Assembly (NCBI GenBank): GCA_026261815.1
Contig: JAMPIT010000059.1
Span: 21,562,001-21,626,000, forward strand
Direction: 5' to 3'
Length of the DNA: 64,000 nucleotides
Source of the DNA: Monarcha castaneiventris obscurior
Lineage: Eukaryota > Chordata > Aves > Passeriformes > Monarchidae
Of the stretch, positions 50,606 to 62,890 are shown piece after piece. The translations under genes were made by a program, and so were the position numbers. How positions within the stretch are numbered: the first letter of the stretch is position 1; the number at the start of each line of letters is the position of its first letter. The notes under the pieces were generated by a model. That model saw only the letters and a list, made by a program, of their open reading frames with translations, was not told the origin of the DNA and searched no databases.

Positions 50606-50720
50606 CAGTTCAAAAGCCACACGCACTTATTTATTTATTTTCCGGGCTGGCGGGGCGGGGGATGCGCTGCGCGGCGCTGGCGCTTAGGGGGCGCACGGAC
50701 CCCAGGTTTAAATATCAGCC
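50606..50720 (-). promoter_or_regulatory. BASP1: Inferred BASP1 core promoter
   Basis: On the minus strand, in order towards the gene: a second AT-rich patch (ATATTTAAA, about 50707-50716), a GC box (CCCCCGCCCCG, 50651-50661, Sp1/KLF type) and the TATA-like AAAATAAATAAATAA (50627-50641). These sit directly upstream of the purine-rich exon 1. Assignment rests on spacing to the strong exon 1 donor and on the surrounding CpG island; no transcription start data are available. Confidence 0.55.
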
Positions 50721-51874
50721 GTGCAGGCGGCGGGGGGGGCTGGACCGCGGCTCCGCGAACGCACCTTGCAGCATTGCCCCCCCACACACCCCTCAAAAAA
50801 AGGCAAGGGAGCGGCCAGCCTCCCTGCCCCGAGGAGAGCGGGCACGGCACGCCGAGGTGCGGGACTCTCCGCGGGTGCGGCCGTGCACCGTGGGGCGGAG
50901 GGTCCGTCCCCGGCGGAGCTGGGATGCTGCGCGGCGGAGGGAGCGGCAGGGCGAGCCTGCCTACACCTGCAGCCCTCTCGGGGAGCGGGAAAGCCGCTTG
51001 CACGGCGGAGAGGGGCGGCACGGGCGGAAGAGACTAAAAAATCCCGGGCGTGGATGCTCTTGGCACGCTTAAGGAGAGGGTCTGCCCGTTAAACACAAAA
51101 GGCAACAAAATAGAGGAAAGCAACACATTTCTCAGGAGAACGGATCTCTCCCGGGCGCTCCTGCAGCTGAAGAGCTGGCCTGAACGTCGCTGGGGCTTCA
51201 GGACTGGTATCCCTCCAGCTCTCCCCCTGTTCCAAAGCACCCCTGGGGCCGCCACAGCGCAACCGAGGGTGCCGCCCGCACTTTCCCACCGCCCTCTTTT
51301 TAAAAGCTGGCTGTGGCGGGGGCCGGGTGCGCCCTGCTCGTCGCTCCGCGCCCGCTGCACGCTGCAAGAGCCCGGCGGCTGTGGGCGATGCGCGGGGCTG
51401 GGGCGCCCTCTGCTCCCCGAGCGGCGGCCGGGCAGGGGCGGCCGGGCCGGGCTGGGCTGAGCCGGGCGCTGGCTCCGCCGGGTCACCGGCCCCGGGGCTC
51501 CGCAGCCCGGGAAGGGCGGGGAGCGGAGCTGCTGGGAGCCGACCGCGCTGGCGGCACGTCTTGGGGGAACCTCTGGCTCAAGGGGCGCGATCCGGCTACG
51601 CCGGGGCTTCAAAGCCAGCAGCACCATCTTTCAGCGAGAACAATGGAAGCTGTTTCCTATTTCTCTGGGAACAAGGACCGAGTGAGAGACGCAATAGTAG
51701 GCTCGTGATAAGGTTAAGTCCGGTTTGCATTTTCGATGGATATGGAGCGAAATGAGAGCAGGGAATGTGGAGAGGCGGCCAGGGTGTTCTTCTGAGGGCC
51801 GTGGTGTGCGGTGTGATGTGCCGTGAGAGGAGTCACGCTTCCCGGACATTTCCCATGAAGGAAAACTATCGGGC

Positions 51875-51880
51875 AATAAA
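51875..51880 (+). terminator. Candidate poly(A) signal for a divergent transcript
   Basis: AATAAA on the plus strand, followed after about ten bases by a GT-rich stretch (TTTGAGTTTGTGTTT) suitable as a downstream element. It lies about 1.25 kb upstream of the inferred BASP1 start, in the range where divergent promoter-upstream transcripts end. It could equally be a chance hexamer. Confidence 0.3.
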
Positions 51881-54425
51881 ATGTATTTGAGTTTGTGTTT
51901 CACACACCGCACCCTGCAACCTGTAGCTGTGCCGAGCATCCACCCAGCCGCTGCCGGCGCGGGGAGCTGCTCCGAGACGCCAGAGGAGAGGCTCGGGAAC
52001 GACCAGGCAGCGCGGCGGGAGCCCCCGTTGTCCCCCCGCCGTCACACAAAAGCCCCGAGAGTGAAGGAAGGAAGGGAGGGAAGGAGGAGCACGGGCTCAC
52101 CGGGCAGGAATAATGCCCTATATTTTGGTGAAAGCGTTGGCAAGCCAGCCTTTTCCTCATATTTTTATTTCATGGGGTTTTATTTTCCTAGTTCTGCTTA
52201 GTATCTCCGCGTTTTCCCGGTGGTTAAAGCCTCGCTCTGCAGCCGCCGGGGCGCAGAGCTCTCCATGCCACACCTGCCCGATGCAGCATCCCACCCTCCT
52301 GAGGCGCGGTGCGGGGCTGGCTGCGCCCTGCCGCAGCTGGGGGAGGGAGAGAGGGAGGGAGACAAGGAGGGACCCCTTCCCCCCGCGCCCCCAGCCGCGA
52401 TATCTCTGCGCTCACGGTAACAGGCTTGGAGGGGCGGCTGCACCGCGCGGGTGAGGCAGGCAGCAGCCAGCGTTAGATTGGGTAATCGAGGAAAAAGAGG
52501 AGAGTGAGGGGGACACGCCCTGACCCGTCGGAGAAAGGGATAGCTGCTCCCCACGGAGGCGCGTCCCGCCCCCGCGCTGCCTCCGCGTAGCCGGGGGGAG
52601 CAGGGGTCCGCCCGCCCCCTTTCCCGGGAGCATCCCTGTAGAGGGAGCAGCAACGCCGGCGCCTGCCCGCCGGTGGCCTGCTGCAAGGTCAAGGGAGAAA
52701 ACCCCTCTCCTCAGTTTTATTTCTGAGCCAGGAGTATTTGTGATGCAGGGCTGGAGGGAAGTGAGAGGCAAGGTGGGTCCAAAATTTAGCTGTGCAGTAA
52801 GACATGAGGCGGGCAGGACACAGCAGCACGTCTGCTCAGTGAGGGACTGAGGGCCTGAGCTGGGCTGAAATCAGTCCTGGACCATGGGTAGGGCTCAGGG
52901 GGAGCCCCAGGTTAGGCTGAGCAGGGACAATCAAGCCTAAGAATGCCCATGTGGCCATGATTTTCAGACTGTCGAGATTGTCTTGTAAAATTGCTCAACC
53001 ACTACAGAACTAGTGTGAAGCAATATGAGAGGGAAAGAAAGAGGGTGTTATTTAACCCTGTGTTTAAATGTGGGCTTAGGCAATGAATGCTCACCTGCAT
53101 GAAATCGAGCACTATCAGACTTTGTAGCTGAATTACAAGTTACAGAGGGTTCACAGTATATCTCAGAAATAAAATTCCTGAGTGTGTTCTGAGTCATTTG
53201 CTTGGAAAAGCCTGTACAACCAAAAATGGCACAGAAATAGTCGTTGCTACTATCACTTTGTGAGGGGTTTTGATCCTTTTTCTGTTTTCAGCAGCTAGAG
53301 GGCTGTGATGGTAACCACAGTTTATTCTTTTAAATACACCTACATTCTAAATTATGTATCTCAGAACAGCCAAATTCAAAATTTGTCAAATGCTCACTTC
53401 AGTTACTCAGCTGCATCAAGGTATGATACATATCTGAATGTCTTATTAAATAAAAGTGATGCTTTTAGGCAAATGGGTATTCTAAGCAGCCTTTGAATAT
53501 CTTTGTCTTAAATAAGGGTGTGTAAGGTATCCTCACCTTTTTCTTCTGAAATGAAAAAAAATGGTATCTGGAAGAAGAAAAAGTGCAGAACAGACACCTG
53601 CAAAAAGATGAACAACCAGGTCTGTTGTGGAAATAGAGGCAAGTCTAGGACCTTTTGTACAATTAACAGCTGCTTTTCTGAAATCCACACTGTTACTCTG
53701 CTTTGACAGATGCCCAAGCTACCTTAGCCAGCTCTTCCTGTCTCCTCTTGCCACTTACTCAGTGTTCTTCCCTCCAGCTTCAGCATTTCAGGCCCAGCCT
53801 TGTTCAGCCTTGTCTGTCTTCCAGGTGTCACTCACTGTCATATTTCCATCTTCTCCAGAAGGAAACAAATCCAATCCTACATACTCTTTCATCATCTTTA
53901 ATTTTTATTGCTAGTTCTTCTGATTAATAAGTCTTTGCTTTCTGATTATATTAGGCCTGACAAGAGCCACAAGCCACGTCTCTTAGCCCAGCATTTCCAC
54001 AGCACAAGTCCAAAGTACTCACAAGGACCTCCCCTCATCTTCCACCATTCTACCTGTATCCCTGTCACACACAATTCCATTTCTGTGTCCGATTGCTGTT
54101 TGAACTTTTTCCTCAGAAGATGCTAGGATCAGTAAGGAGTACCTATGCTGGGGTAGCGGGGGGCCTTTCCTTTTTACTCCATAGGAAGAGAGAGATGACC
54201 AGCAAACAAGAAAAAAAGTTAAAGCCTCACCTGTGCCCCTCTTTCAGCCTTGCAAATGAAAGACCGCCTTACTCGCACTTACCGGCGCAACAGAACAGGA
54301 GCAAATCCAGGCTCCACACAGCCCAGGGCTTCCCAAACCTGCCAGCTCCGGCTGCAGCTGCGGGAACAGCCCGGCCCCCCCGGCCTCCAGCTGCTGCCCT
54401 GTGCTCCCCGATTCCCGAGTTTACG

Positions 54426-54438
54426 CCACAAGAGGGAG
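54426..54438 (+). promoter_or_regulatory. Candidate CTCF site (CCACAAGAGGGAG)
   Basis: The bases match the common CTCF core CCAC(C/T)AGAGGGC with differences at two positions. The site lies in a 300-bp GC-richer patch with several CpGs, isolated in AT-rich sequence about 3.8 kb upstream of the inferred BASP1 start. The motif reads in the plus direction. Binding is unproven. Confidence 0.4.
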
Positions 54439-57400
54439 TATTTTGTTCAGTTTATTGGCAAAACCTGGTTTTCCCGTTATCCAGGCGAAGAGAATAACCG
54501 CAGTTTCCCGTATGTAGGGATTTTCCCAAGCCCGTTTACCCCATAAGCACTTTCGTAATAATGGGGTTTTTTTTTTCTTTCACCATGCTATGCAGATTTT
54601 AAGCATTTCGTAAGATTATTGTTCATGTAAAGTAAATTTTATAAGGAATATCTAAACTGTAATTACAGTTTATTTCCCTGTTGATCTCTTGGTTACAGAG
54701 TCATTTATTCCGGGGCAAATGCAAGATGCCACCGTAAGACATATCTAAAACTTTCTATTTGAAGTGGATATAATTCTCCTCACCTATATAAATACCAGCT
54801 ACATAAATTTCAAAAATTGACTGCAATGGCATAGGCAGGCATAAGGTACTATTTCATAAATTTGCAGGCAAAGCACATAAAATAAAGAGCTTTGATCAAA
54901 TCCCAAAATAACAACTTGCGTAAGTCACTACTGGAACACCCCAATCCAAATTTAAGTCCTGACATGAAGACCGATGCAAGCCTCTGATAACAGTTTTAAT
55001 CTGTATAACCCAAAGTTGTATGGTACTAGGAATATCAGAGTCTATCAGGTTCTGTTTATACCAGAAGAAGTGGTGCTTCATGCCTATAGCCAGGTAGGGA
55101 CATGTGGGTTGTGAACCCTTCTTTACCCCAGTGTTCCTGGCTTCAGCTCAATCTATAACATAAAGCATATGTGCCTCCCAGGAGGTCCTGCATTAGCCAT
55201 CGATTTTAAAAGGCTTCTCTGCTCCCCTGAAGTCTGCATGCAAGTTTTTCCAAAGACGGATATATTTGCTATTCTGACAGTACAATTATCTGGGTTATTT
55301 CTGTCTCTTACACCAGTTACCCTGAAGTGTTAGAGTAACTTATGTGCGAAAGAAGAAAATGTGCTCAACTACCATAAGCTTCCCTTATGATTTATGCATG
55401 CCAGGCTTCTCCATGACCATCTATAGGTTAGATCTAGGACTCTTTGCTCGATTTTCACTGGCAAGTTCCACTGAAGCAACAGCTGAATAAGGTATTCACT
55501 GTTTGGCTTCTATGGCCACAAAAATGCTTTTCAGTTAACAGCTGGAGCGACCATATCAACATCTTGATAGTGAGCAGAATTGGCTTCTCTTGTAGTATTT
55601 TATTCTGTTCTCATTCAGCTACAAGAATGTCAGTAATGAAGGATCAAATGCACACCTGACTGGATGATCAAACTGATGTGACAGCTACCTACGATGTACC
55701 TCCTAAAAGGCAGCAGAAGTGGGTGCACAGAAAAGAACAGTGGGTGCACAGTGTCAAATACCCTTAGAGGAAAAAAACATAATTCTTTGCTCCAGTACTT
55801 GGTGTTCTGATCTCTGCAATGAAGGATGGTTATACACTTTACTTAACTGTACTAAAAAATCACCCTGTCTGAAACACAAGTTTTTGGATTCCTACCTTGA
55901 GAGAGAACTTCTGTTTGTGAACCCCAGGACTGTGGCCCCGAGGGCACTGTTAGCCCTGACTGCCCCTGCCAAGCCTCCCCTGGGACATCCCTCACACCTG
56001 CCAGTACCCAGTACCCCATTCCAGCACAGCCCAAGCCATCAGTCCCTGTCCCAGCTACACCACCCTTGTCCTTGATCCCATCCCTGTCTCTGACCCAATC
56101 TTATACTGACTGAAACTTCTGGACTGACCCTGGATCTGGTTTATCTCCTTATCTTGTCCTTCCCTCAGCTCCTGGCTCCTCCTCCCTTGTGGATTAGCTC
56201 TGTGCTTGCTTCTCTGCAATATCCAGTTTGTCAGGGGGCGTGCTGGCACCTCAGTTCCTTGGGGTAACTCCAGCTTAAGCCATTTGGTTTACCTGGCACA
56301 CTGCTCCTTGGTGAAGGCACTCGTGACATTGGCACCACAGCTCTGCTTTCAGATTGAAGCTGGATCACATGGGGCCATCTGAGGCTCATCTACATCAGTA
56401 CTTTTGCAAACACGGTCTTAAAATTCTCCTAACAGTGCCAGTGTTACTCCAGAGTTAAAGCAGAGAAAGGACAAGACGGACAAATTTTTCTGATGGGGCA
56501 AATATTCCTGAGACCTAGCAGCTGTTGCCACTGACACTACTCCCATCCTGGAAGCTGACTGTGGGAAAACCTGGGGACTCATTGTACGAGATAATTTTAT
56601 AGGATCATTTGGTTTTCTTTCTACTGTCTTCCTACTGCTTATAAACATACTTTTGTATACCTTGCCTGTCCTTTCCCACCCTCACACAATGAAGGGTATC
56701 TCTAGATCAGGAACTGACTGAAATGAGTTGTTCTAAGGATCTATGGTCATTGAAGTGGGCTTGGAAAAGAGTTTAAACCTGCATAAACGACATCAGCCCA
56801 AGTCCTATACCTATACAGACACCTTTCTCAGTCCCCTTTATTCTTGGAGGCACTAGATTTAAAGCTGTTTCTTTACTGCACTCTTTGTGCCAAGAGCAAG
56901 CTGTGAAAGACTTCTAAAGAGTCAAATTAAACAACTACAGTTGAGGACACTAAAGCTAAAAATACTTGTAAATGCTGAGGTTGAAGTGGCTCCCCCAGAA
57001 AAAGAGTCAGATTGTACTTATGCCTCAAACCCATTATTCCTCAACTTACAACATGGCTACGGAGTTGTTGCGAACCGTCCTGTGTGCAAAAACACTCCTC
57101 TGCTTCCAATCAAGAGCCAGTTGTGGGGATTTATCTGAAATCAAAATGTTAGCAGTAGATGGTCACACAAAGGACCCCGTGCTTCAGACTACCAAAGCAA
57201 GTATGAGAGCCACATGGTAGGTTATGCACCTCACACCTAGAGGACTGTCTTTTCATGCCAGAGATGGGTGCATTCTCGGAGCATGGGCTGTCCATTCAGC
57301 CACAGGAGTCTCCATGTTGGAGCAAGACAGGCTGTCTGCTTCCTGAATGCTTCTTTGAAATGCTACACTACACTGATATTTTTATTTTCACATTTTTACG

Positions 57401-57920
57401 TGCCAAGTTTAGTTATAAGAGAGGATGGGTGAAAGTACTTGAGCTTTAAATAAGCCTTGTAATGTGCACTACCAGCTGTTTGTAGCTGAATGACAGAGGA
57501 TCTGTAGCCAGGCTGTACCTTTTGCCTTTATTGGGTGAATCTTGTGGATGCTACAAATGAAAGAACATATGGGGATTCCTGACATATGGTAGGATCAAGG
57601 TTGTCACAGCACATAAATCTAACACTTACTTACACACACAAAATGGTTCAAGCTTTACTGCAAAACATCTGAAGGAAAAAGATAAAGTCCAGTGGGATCT
57701 GTGGAGATGCAGAAGCTGATAACTGACTGTACCTGAGCACAGAAATATCAGACATTGCCTGCTTCATCAGCCACAGTTCATCGACCAGTGTCACTGGACA
57801 ACTTCATGTAGGAGAAGCAGATGCTGCTTTTGCTTGTCCAGCAGCTTCTGTTTGTTTAGGGACTGGTAACAGCCTTGGTGACAGGCACGGCTGCTGTTGC
57901 CACCACACTGCCATTCTGTC

Positions 57921-57941
57921 CTTCACTGAAGATCAGTGAAG
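57921..57941. repeat. 9-bp perfect inverted repeat
   Basis: CTTCACTGA and TCAGTGAAG are exact reverse complements separated by AGA. It is too short to imply function. Confidence 0.8.
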
Positions 57942-60900
57942 TTCAGCAACAACCATTCAGACCAAGCAAACAGCACCTCCAGCTTCTATTTAGTGAGTTG
58001 AAAAGCTGATGACTTTCCAATGGAACAAGGAGGGCATCATCTTTTCTCATCAAAATCTCTAGAAGAAGACTCACTGCTGGTAGGTTTGACACAAAACTAA
58101 GATGACAAGCCACCTGTTGGAATGGAAAGTTTTAACTTTCCGCAAGTATATTTCCAAGGGTTGTTCCTGGAACACCATCATTTCCAAGATGATACAAGTC
58201 CCAAGTGCCTTCCAGAAGAGCTATGACCAGCAGTCCATGTTGTGACCTTCCAGTCTAGACTTCCTCAAGACAGGATTTTTGTGAAGATGAATATGGTTTT
58301 ACTTCTGGTCAGTCAAGTTCACAGATGCTAGCCTGTATTGACCCCATCTGCTCTTTGGTCTCGAGCAAACTGGTGTGTTTTAATTCATCAATCAGGATGA
58401 CAAGGCTAGTACCACACCTGGAGGTAAGTGCCAGTTTAGTAAATGTGTCCTGGGTTCCATGAGCTCCATAATCCTGAGGCTGAGCTGTTAATAAGCAAAG
58501 GTTACTGGTCAAATCATTAAAAGGGTTTTTGCTCCAAATATGGTAGGCACTGCATTAGCAGGAAGTCTTTAGGCAGCTATTTGTTTGAACTGAGAAAGTG
58601 AACTAGGAAATGAGAGAACAAAACAGTGGCCAATGAACAATGAATTATTTAGAGTTTAAGAGATGTTTTAGCTCTTGTTTGTACTCTCCCTCTCCACCCT
58701 GTCCCCTTCCTTCCCTTAGAAACCAGCACTTTGGCTCCTTGGCAGAGGCAGAGGCTTATACCATTTTTCACCAATGCAAAGGGAATGTAAGGGATCTACA
58801 TGAACTCATAATGTAAGTAAAATCAGGTCAAAATTTATTGGAAGTCAGGTCACAGTCATCTTGCTTTTCAGTCTTCCATCTGTGCAGTCTGTCCTGTTGC
58901 AGTGTGGGGCCATTTTTCCTGGTCATACACACCCACGTTCTGTAGGTCCTAACCAAGGCAAGTCAGGCAGTAAGGCCGTGATGCTGCCTAGGCTGCTCTA
59001 CAGTGTGAGGATCATAAAAGCCTAAGCATGGGTGATACCCCTGTGGTGGGAATAAAAGATCCTAAGAGGCAGCAATGCCAGATTTAGGGGGCTGTGTCCC
59101 TCTGTTGTATTGGTAGCCAAAGGCAGCGATGTTGGCTCCGCCACCTCCTGCTGCTTGTCCCAACATAGCCAGATGACTGAAATTATGCACCAGGGAGGAA
59201 ATACTGTTGCCAGAACTGCACCTAGAGCAGATGGTTTCCTCCTTGCAGAAGAGAAGAAGGGTATTGGAGGGATTATCTGGTCAGTTCAGAAAAAAGCAGC
59301 TAACCTACACGCAATTTTTCGTATGAAAGCCACCAATACTAAGAATAATAATGCTTACTGTTACACATAGAATGAAAAGCTGACCAAGGAATTTTGGGCT
59401 AGTCATATTCTGAGAGAATACTGGTTTTCCAGAACAGATGTAACAGGCTTACTTTTGAGGATTTCATGGTGAATTTTCAGTGATGTGTAATGAATGCATA
59501 GGCATGTGCACAGTCTGAAGATCCAATCTTGTTCAGTCTACAATCTACATCTGGTTTTCTTGTTGTGCCACTTCTACTCAATGTTTCATTTCTTTTTTTA
59601 CTGAAGTTGGTCACATAACTTAAAGCAAATCCTCTCTCCTTCTTTTTTTGCATATTATTTTCTTAAAATCCTGTTTTTAAGGAAAAGTACGTTGAGCACA
59701 GATGAAATTCAGAATTAGAGGACAAAATATAAGCTTTTCCATGCTGCTTTCTCAACTGCTTTCTTCTATCTATTGAAGCAAATACTTGCTAGCTTTTTCT
59801 ATAGCATTTTGGAAATTTTGAAATTATTTGCAAAAATTATCAGTTAGAGAGTAGGCCTTTCTCATGGAGGAACAAGCCTATAGCCAGCAGTTTATTTTGC
59901 AGCCATGAAACAATTTAGTCACAAGAGCCACAAGATGCCCCAATCAGACAAAGAAATAGGAAGCTTGAAGGAACGCTGTCTTCTCCTCCTGTTCCCTGTA
60001 ACCACTGACATTTGTAAAGCTGCTTTCAGCACAAAATGCAAAGGCACTTGGAGCTGGTACAGCTCATTCCCAATACCATGCAATGAATGAGAGATGTTGA
60101 AGGTTTGCCTCCACTTTCAGCCTTCTGCTGAAGACAGAACAAGATTTACTTTGGTTACTCAGTAAATAGCAGGAATGTTGAGTTCACTACAAGGTAGTTG
60201 GCCAGTAAGGATTCATGGGAAGAATATACTGCAAGCTCCTGCTCTGTTATGATACAAAGGCTGAACCAAACCATTTTTACCACGGTATGCTAAAGTTAAT
60301 ATTGTAAACAAAAATTACAGCAGTTTGACTACAGGTTGGTTTCCATTTGATTGCTTAATTATCAGTTTCTGGATTCATGTGCAATCCAATTTTGTTGATT
60401 ACTGAGACCTTTCAAAATAAAGTCCCTGAATATAATATTTCCTCTTCTCTCAACAAACAAACAACTCTAAAAAATATCTGCTTTGAGATAAAGGTGGGGG
60501 GAAAAGCCATAATCTGAAATTACTACCTTAACCAAGAAGTTTTCACTGACAATCTGAATGGTATATTCTTCCCCGATACATAGCACAGGAGCAAAATAAA
60601 CTCCTTGAAAAGCTGGATTTCAAGACTACAGACACATCACAGCATATTACAAGGTCTGTTTTGAGGAGTTATATAGTTCAGTTTTCTGCTTAAATCAGGG
60701 CAATAATTCATGCTATATAAGGCCTGGCATGTCTTCATCTGGCAAAGTCTTGAAAATCTCTAAAGTTCAAGACTTTACAGCATCTCTCATCACTTCTTCC
60801 AGTGCTGCATTACCATATCTTGGTAAATAATGTTTTCGTAAAATCTTCTTTGAACTCCCCAAGTCACAAAATGTGTCCCTTACTCTTGTCTGCTTTGTGC

Positions 60901-60974
60901 TTGGTACCCTAAAAAGAAGTCTAAAAGATGACTAACATCTAAAAAGATGACTTTGTCATCTTCATAACTTCACT

Positions 60975-62890
60975 TTGGGTAGTCATAGAGTGTTCCATCT
61001 CCCTGTTGTCTCTTCCTTTACAGGACTAAACAAGCCCAGCTCCCTATGTTTTACTTCGCAGCTCATGTGTTCTGTGTCCCTGGCCACCTCGGTAACTTTC
61101 TGCAAGACCATCTCCCTCTTGAAGTGTGTCCCAGAGCCAGATATGTTAGTCCAACTGTGGCCTCCTAAGCAGCAGATTAAAACGAGGAATAACCTCCCTT
61201 GATCTGCTAGCCTGATCTGATAGATCTGGTTGATCTGATCATGCTCCCCTAAGGTAATCCTTAGCCATTTGCTTTATTCACCATGGGAGTGCACAAGGGC
61301 AATATGTTGTTGTCACATGTCCAGCCTGGCATCCGCTGTCACACCAAGTAACGCCTGTAATCCCGGGTTTTTCCAGTGAGGCTGCTGTACTTCCAGGCAG
61401 TTCCCTGCTAGTACTGATACATTGGGTTATTCTGACCCAGGTGTACTTATAGTTACCGAGTCCCATTTTCTCAGGCCACTGTGAACCTGTGAAGAACTGC
61501 AAAGTTCTTCCATTTGAGGTGTCAGTAGCTGCCCCCTAATTTAGCATTATCCAGAAATTTGTGGGGGGTGTGTGCATCACCAAGACTGTGGATGAAACAT
61601 TGGATAATATGGGTTGTTGTGTTACCCTCTGAAGAACTGCAGTCAGACCTCAAGCCATGGATTTCTATCCTTTTAAGCCAAATTTCTACTCTAGTCAAGT
61701 CCAAACTTCTTGAGCTGCTAGGTGAGACTTGGGATACAGTAGGAGGTGATGTCAAATGCTTTACTAAGGTCAGATCTATTATACCCATCACTCTCCCCCT
61801 GCCTTCATAGTCAGTCATTTTGTCAGAGAAGGTAATTGGTGAGCAAAGGATGATTTACTCTTTGGAACTGTTGAGTAGCCCTTATTACCTTCTTGTCCTT
61901 GGGTTTGGAAATGTCCAGAGGACACAGTCCTCAGCTACCTCTCCTGATGGTTATTATTTTCCACAGACAGAGGCACCACAATCACATCAGCTGTCTCTGT
62001 CAGAATCCACCTCTTCCCACGAACTGAATGTTTCCTCCAATGTGTTGTGCCTCCCTACTCGCCACCTCTTTCCAAATATATGGAGTACACATAGGGCTCT
62101 GGGAACAGGTTTTGCCTGTGAAGCAAGAAGAATTTTATTTCTTCAGTACTTCAGTCATTTCCATGTTTGTCACTAGAGCATCTCCTCATTCATCTACTGA
62201 CCTACCTTTTCTCTGAGCTTCCTTTTCCAGGTAGCGTTCCTGTAATATTTCATGTTGCCCTTTCTGCCCATGGCCAGTTTTAGCTCCAGACACACCTTCT
62301 GTTTTGACCATCCTGATTTTGTCTCTATAACATTTGTCCTAATGCATTGCTCAGCAATATTGTTACACACTTACTTCATTGCCTTTCTTTGTTCCTGCTT
62401 CTTGTGCACTCCTTTTTTGTGTGTTTAAGTTCATTGAGAAACTCCTGACTTAGCCAAACAGGCCTTTTGCCAGAATTCCAAGTCTTCCTGTCCAACAGGA
62501 TGGTTTGTTCCTGAGCTCTCAAGAAGTTTTCTTTAAAAATTAGCCAGCTTTCCTGGGCATCTTTCCCCTTCATGGCTGCTTCCCAGGGCACTCTGCCTAG
62601 CAATTCCCTAAAAATAAGCCCCAGTCTGCTCTCCTGAAACACAAAATTCTAACCCTGCTGCTTTCCTTCCCAGCCTTCCTTCAGATCCTGAGCTCAATCA
62701 TCCTGTGGCTACTGCAGCCCAAGCTGCCAACCATGACTGCATTTTCCACTAGCTCTTCACAGTCTGTGAGCAGTAGGTCTGGTACCAGAGGTTGAGCCTC
62801 TAACGTTTCTGTGTTGTGAAATTATCACCAACGGAATTTAGGGTTTTCCTGGGAATGTTGCCATGTTGTTGGCATCTAGAAGTTTGGAAA
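60975..62890 (-). mobile_element. Old CR1 LINE copy with ORF2 remnants, about 1.9 kb
   Basis: The plus strand follows the reverse complement of CR1 in order over about 1.9 kb. It begins in the 3' part (AGGACTAAACAAGCCCAGCT near 61022), continues through GGGTTATTCTGACCCAGGTG (about 61424), GTCAAATGCTTTACTAAGGTC (about 61751) and ACCTTCTTGTCCTTG (about 61887), and reaches the segment between the endonuclease and reverse transcriptase domains (62376-62642) and its upstream flank (to about 62890). The element lies on the minus strand. Frames are broken by many stops and indels, and divergence is far higher than in the copy at 36.5 kb, so it is an old insertion. Both ends are approximate and its 3' terminus appears internally deleted. 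Confidence 0.88.
62376..62642 (-). pseudogene. CR1 ORF2 fragment between endonuclease and reverse transcriptase domains
   Basis: An 88-codon frame remains open in the CR1 sense direction. It contains LLGRVPWEAA, AQESWLIFKENFLRAQEQ and NELKHTKKE, which resemble the linker segment typical of CR1 ORF2 proteins. It has no intact domain on either side and cannot encode an active protein. It is part of the decayed CR1 copy described above. Confidence 0.85.

Larger units (their letters stand above)
48130..52650. promoter_or_regulatory. BASP1: BASP1 CpG island, about 4.5 kb
   Basis: Composition changes sharply near 48130 from AT-rich intron to GC- and CpG-dense sequence and returns to AT-rich near 52700. 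A T-rich segment (about 49890-49960) and a few other AT-richer stretches break it up. It contains the inferred BASP1 promoter and exon 1 near its middle, the first 2.2 kb of intron 1 to the left, and about 2 kb of upstream sequence to the right. All six frames stay open across 48.2-49.5 kb because stop codons are rare at this composition; the resulting frames of 100-490 residues are low-complexity and are not considered genes. Confidence 0.93.
52700..60970. other. Upstream intergenic sequence without recognised genes
   Basis: AT-rich non-coding sequence upstream of BASP1. It includes a GC-richer patch with a CTCF-like motif (54240-54560), an unusual C-rich block (about 55915-56340) and a 9-bp hairpin (57921-57941). 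No exon of a neighbouring gene was recognised. The next gene in vertebrate order, MYO10, is expected beyond the right edge. Confidence 0.55.

Noticed and set aside
47861..51627. Long frames of up to 487 codons on both strands across the CpG island
   Set aside because: All six frames are open because GC-rich sequence lacks stops, and the products are translations of the GGGGCC tract, the minisatellite and poly-Pro/Arg/Ala sequence. No domain or known family is visible.
51618..51645. REST/RE1-like CAGCACCATCTTTCAGCG in the island
   Set aside because: The left half-site fits but the right half is shifted by one base and lacks the GGACAGC core, so the match is too weak to list.
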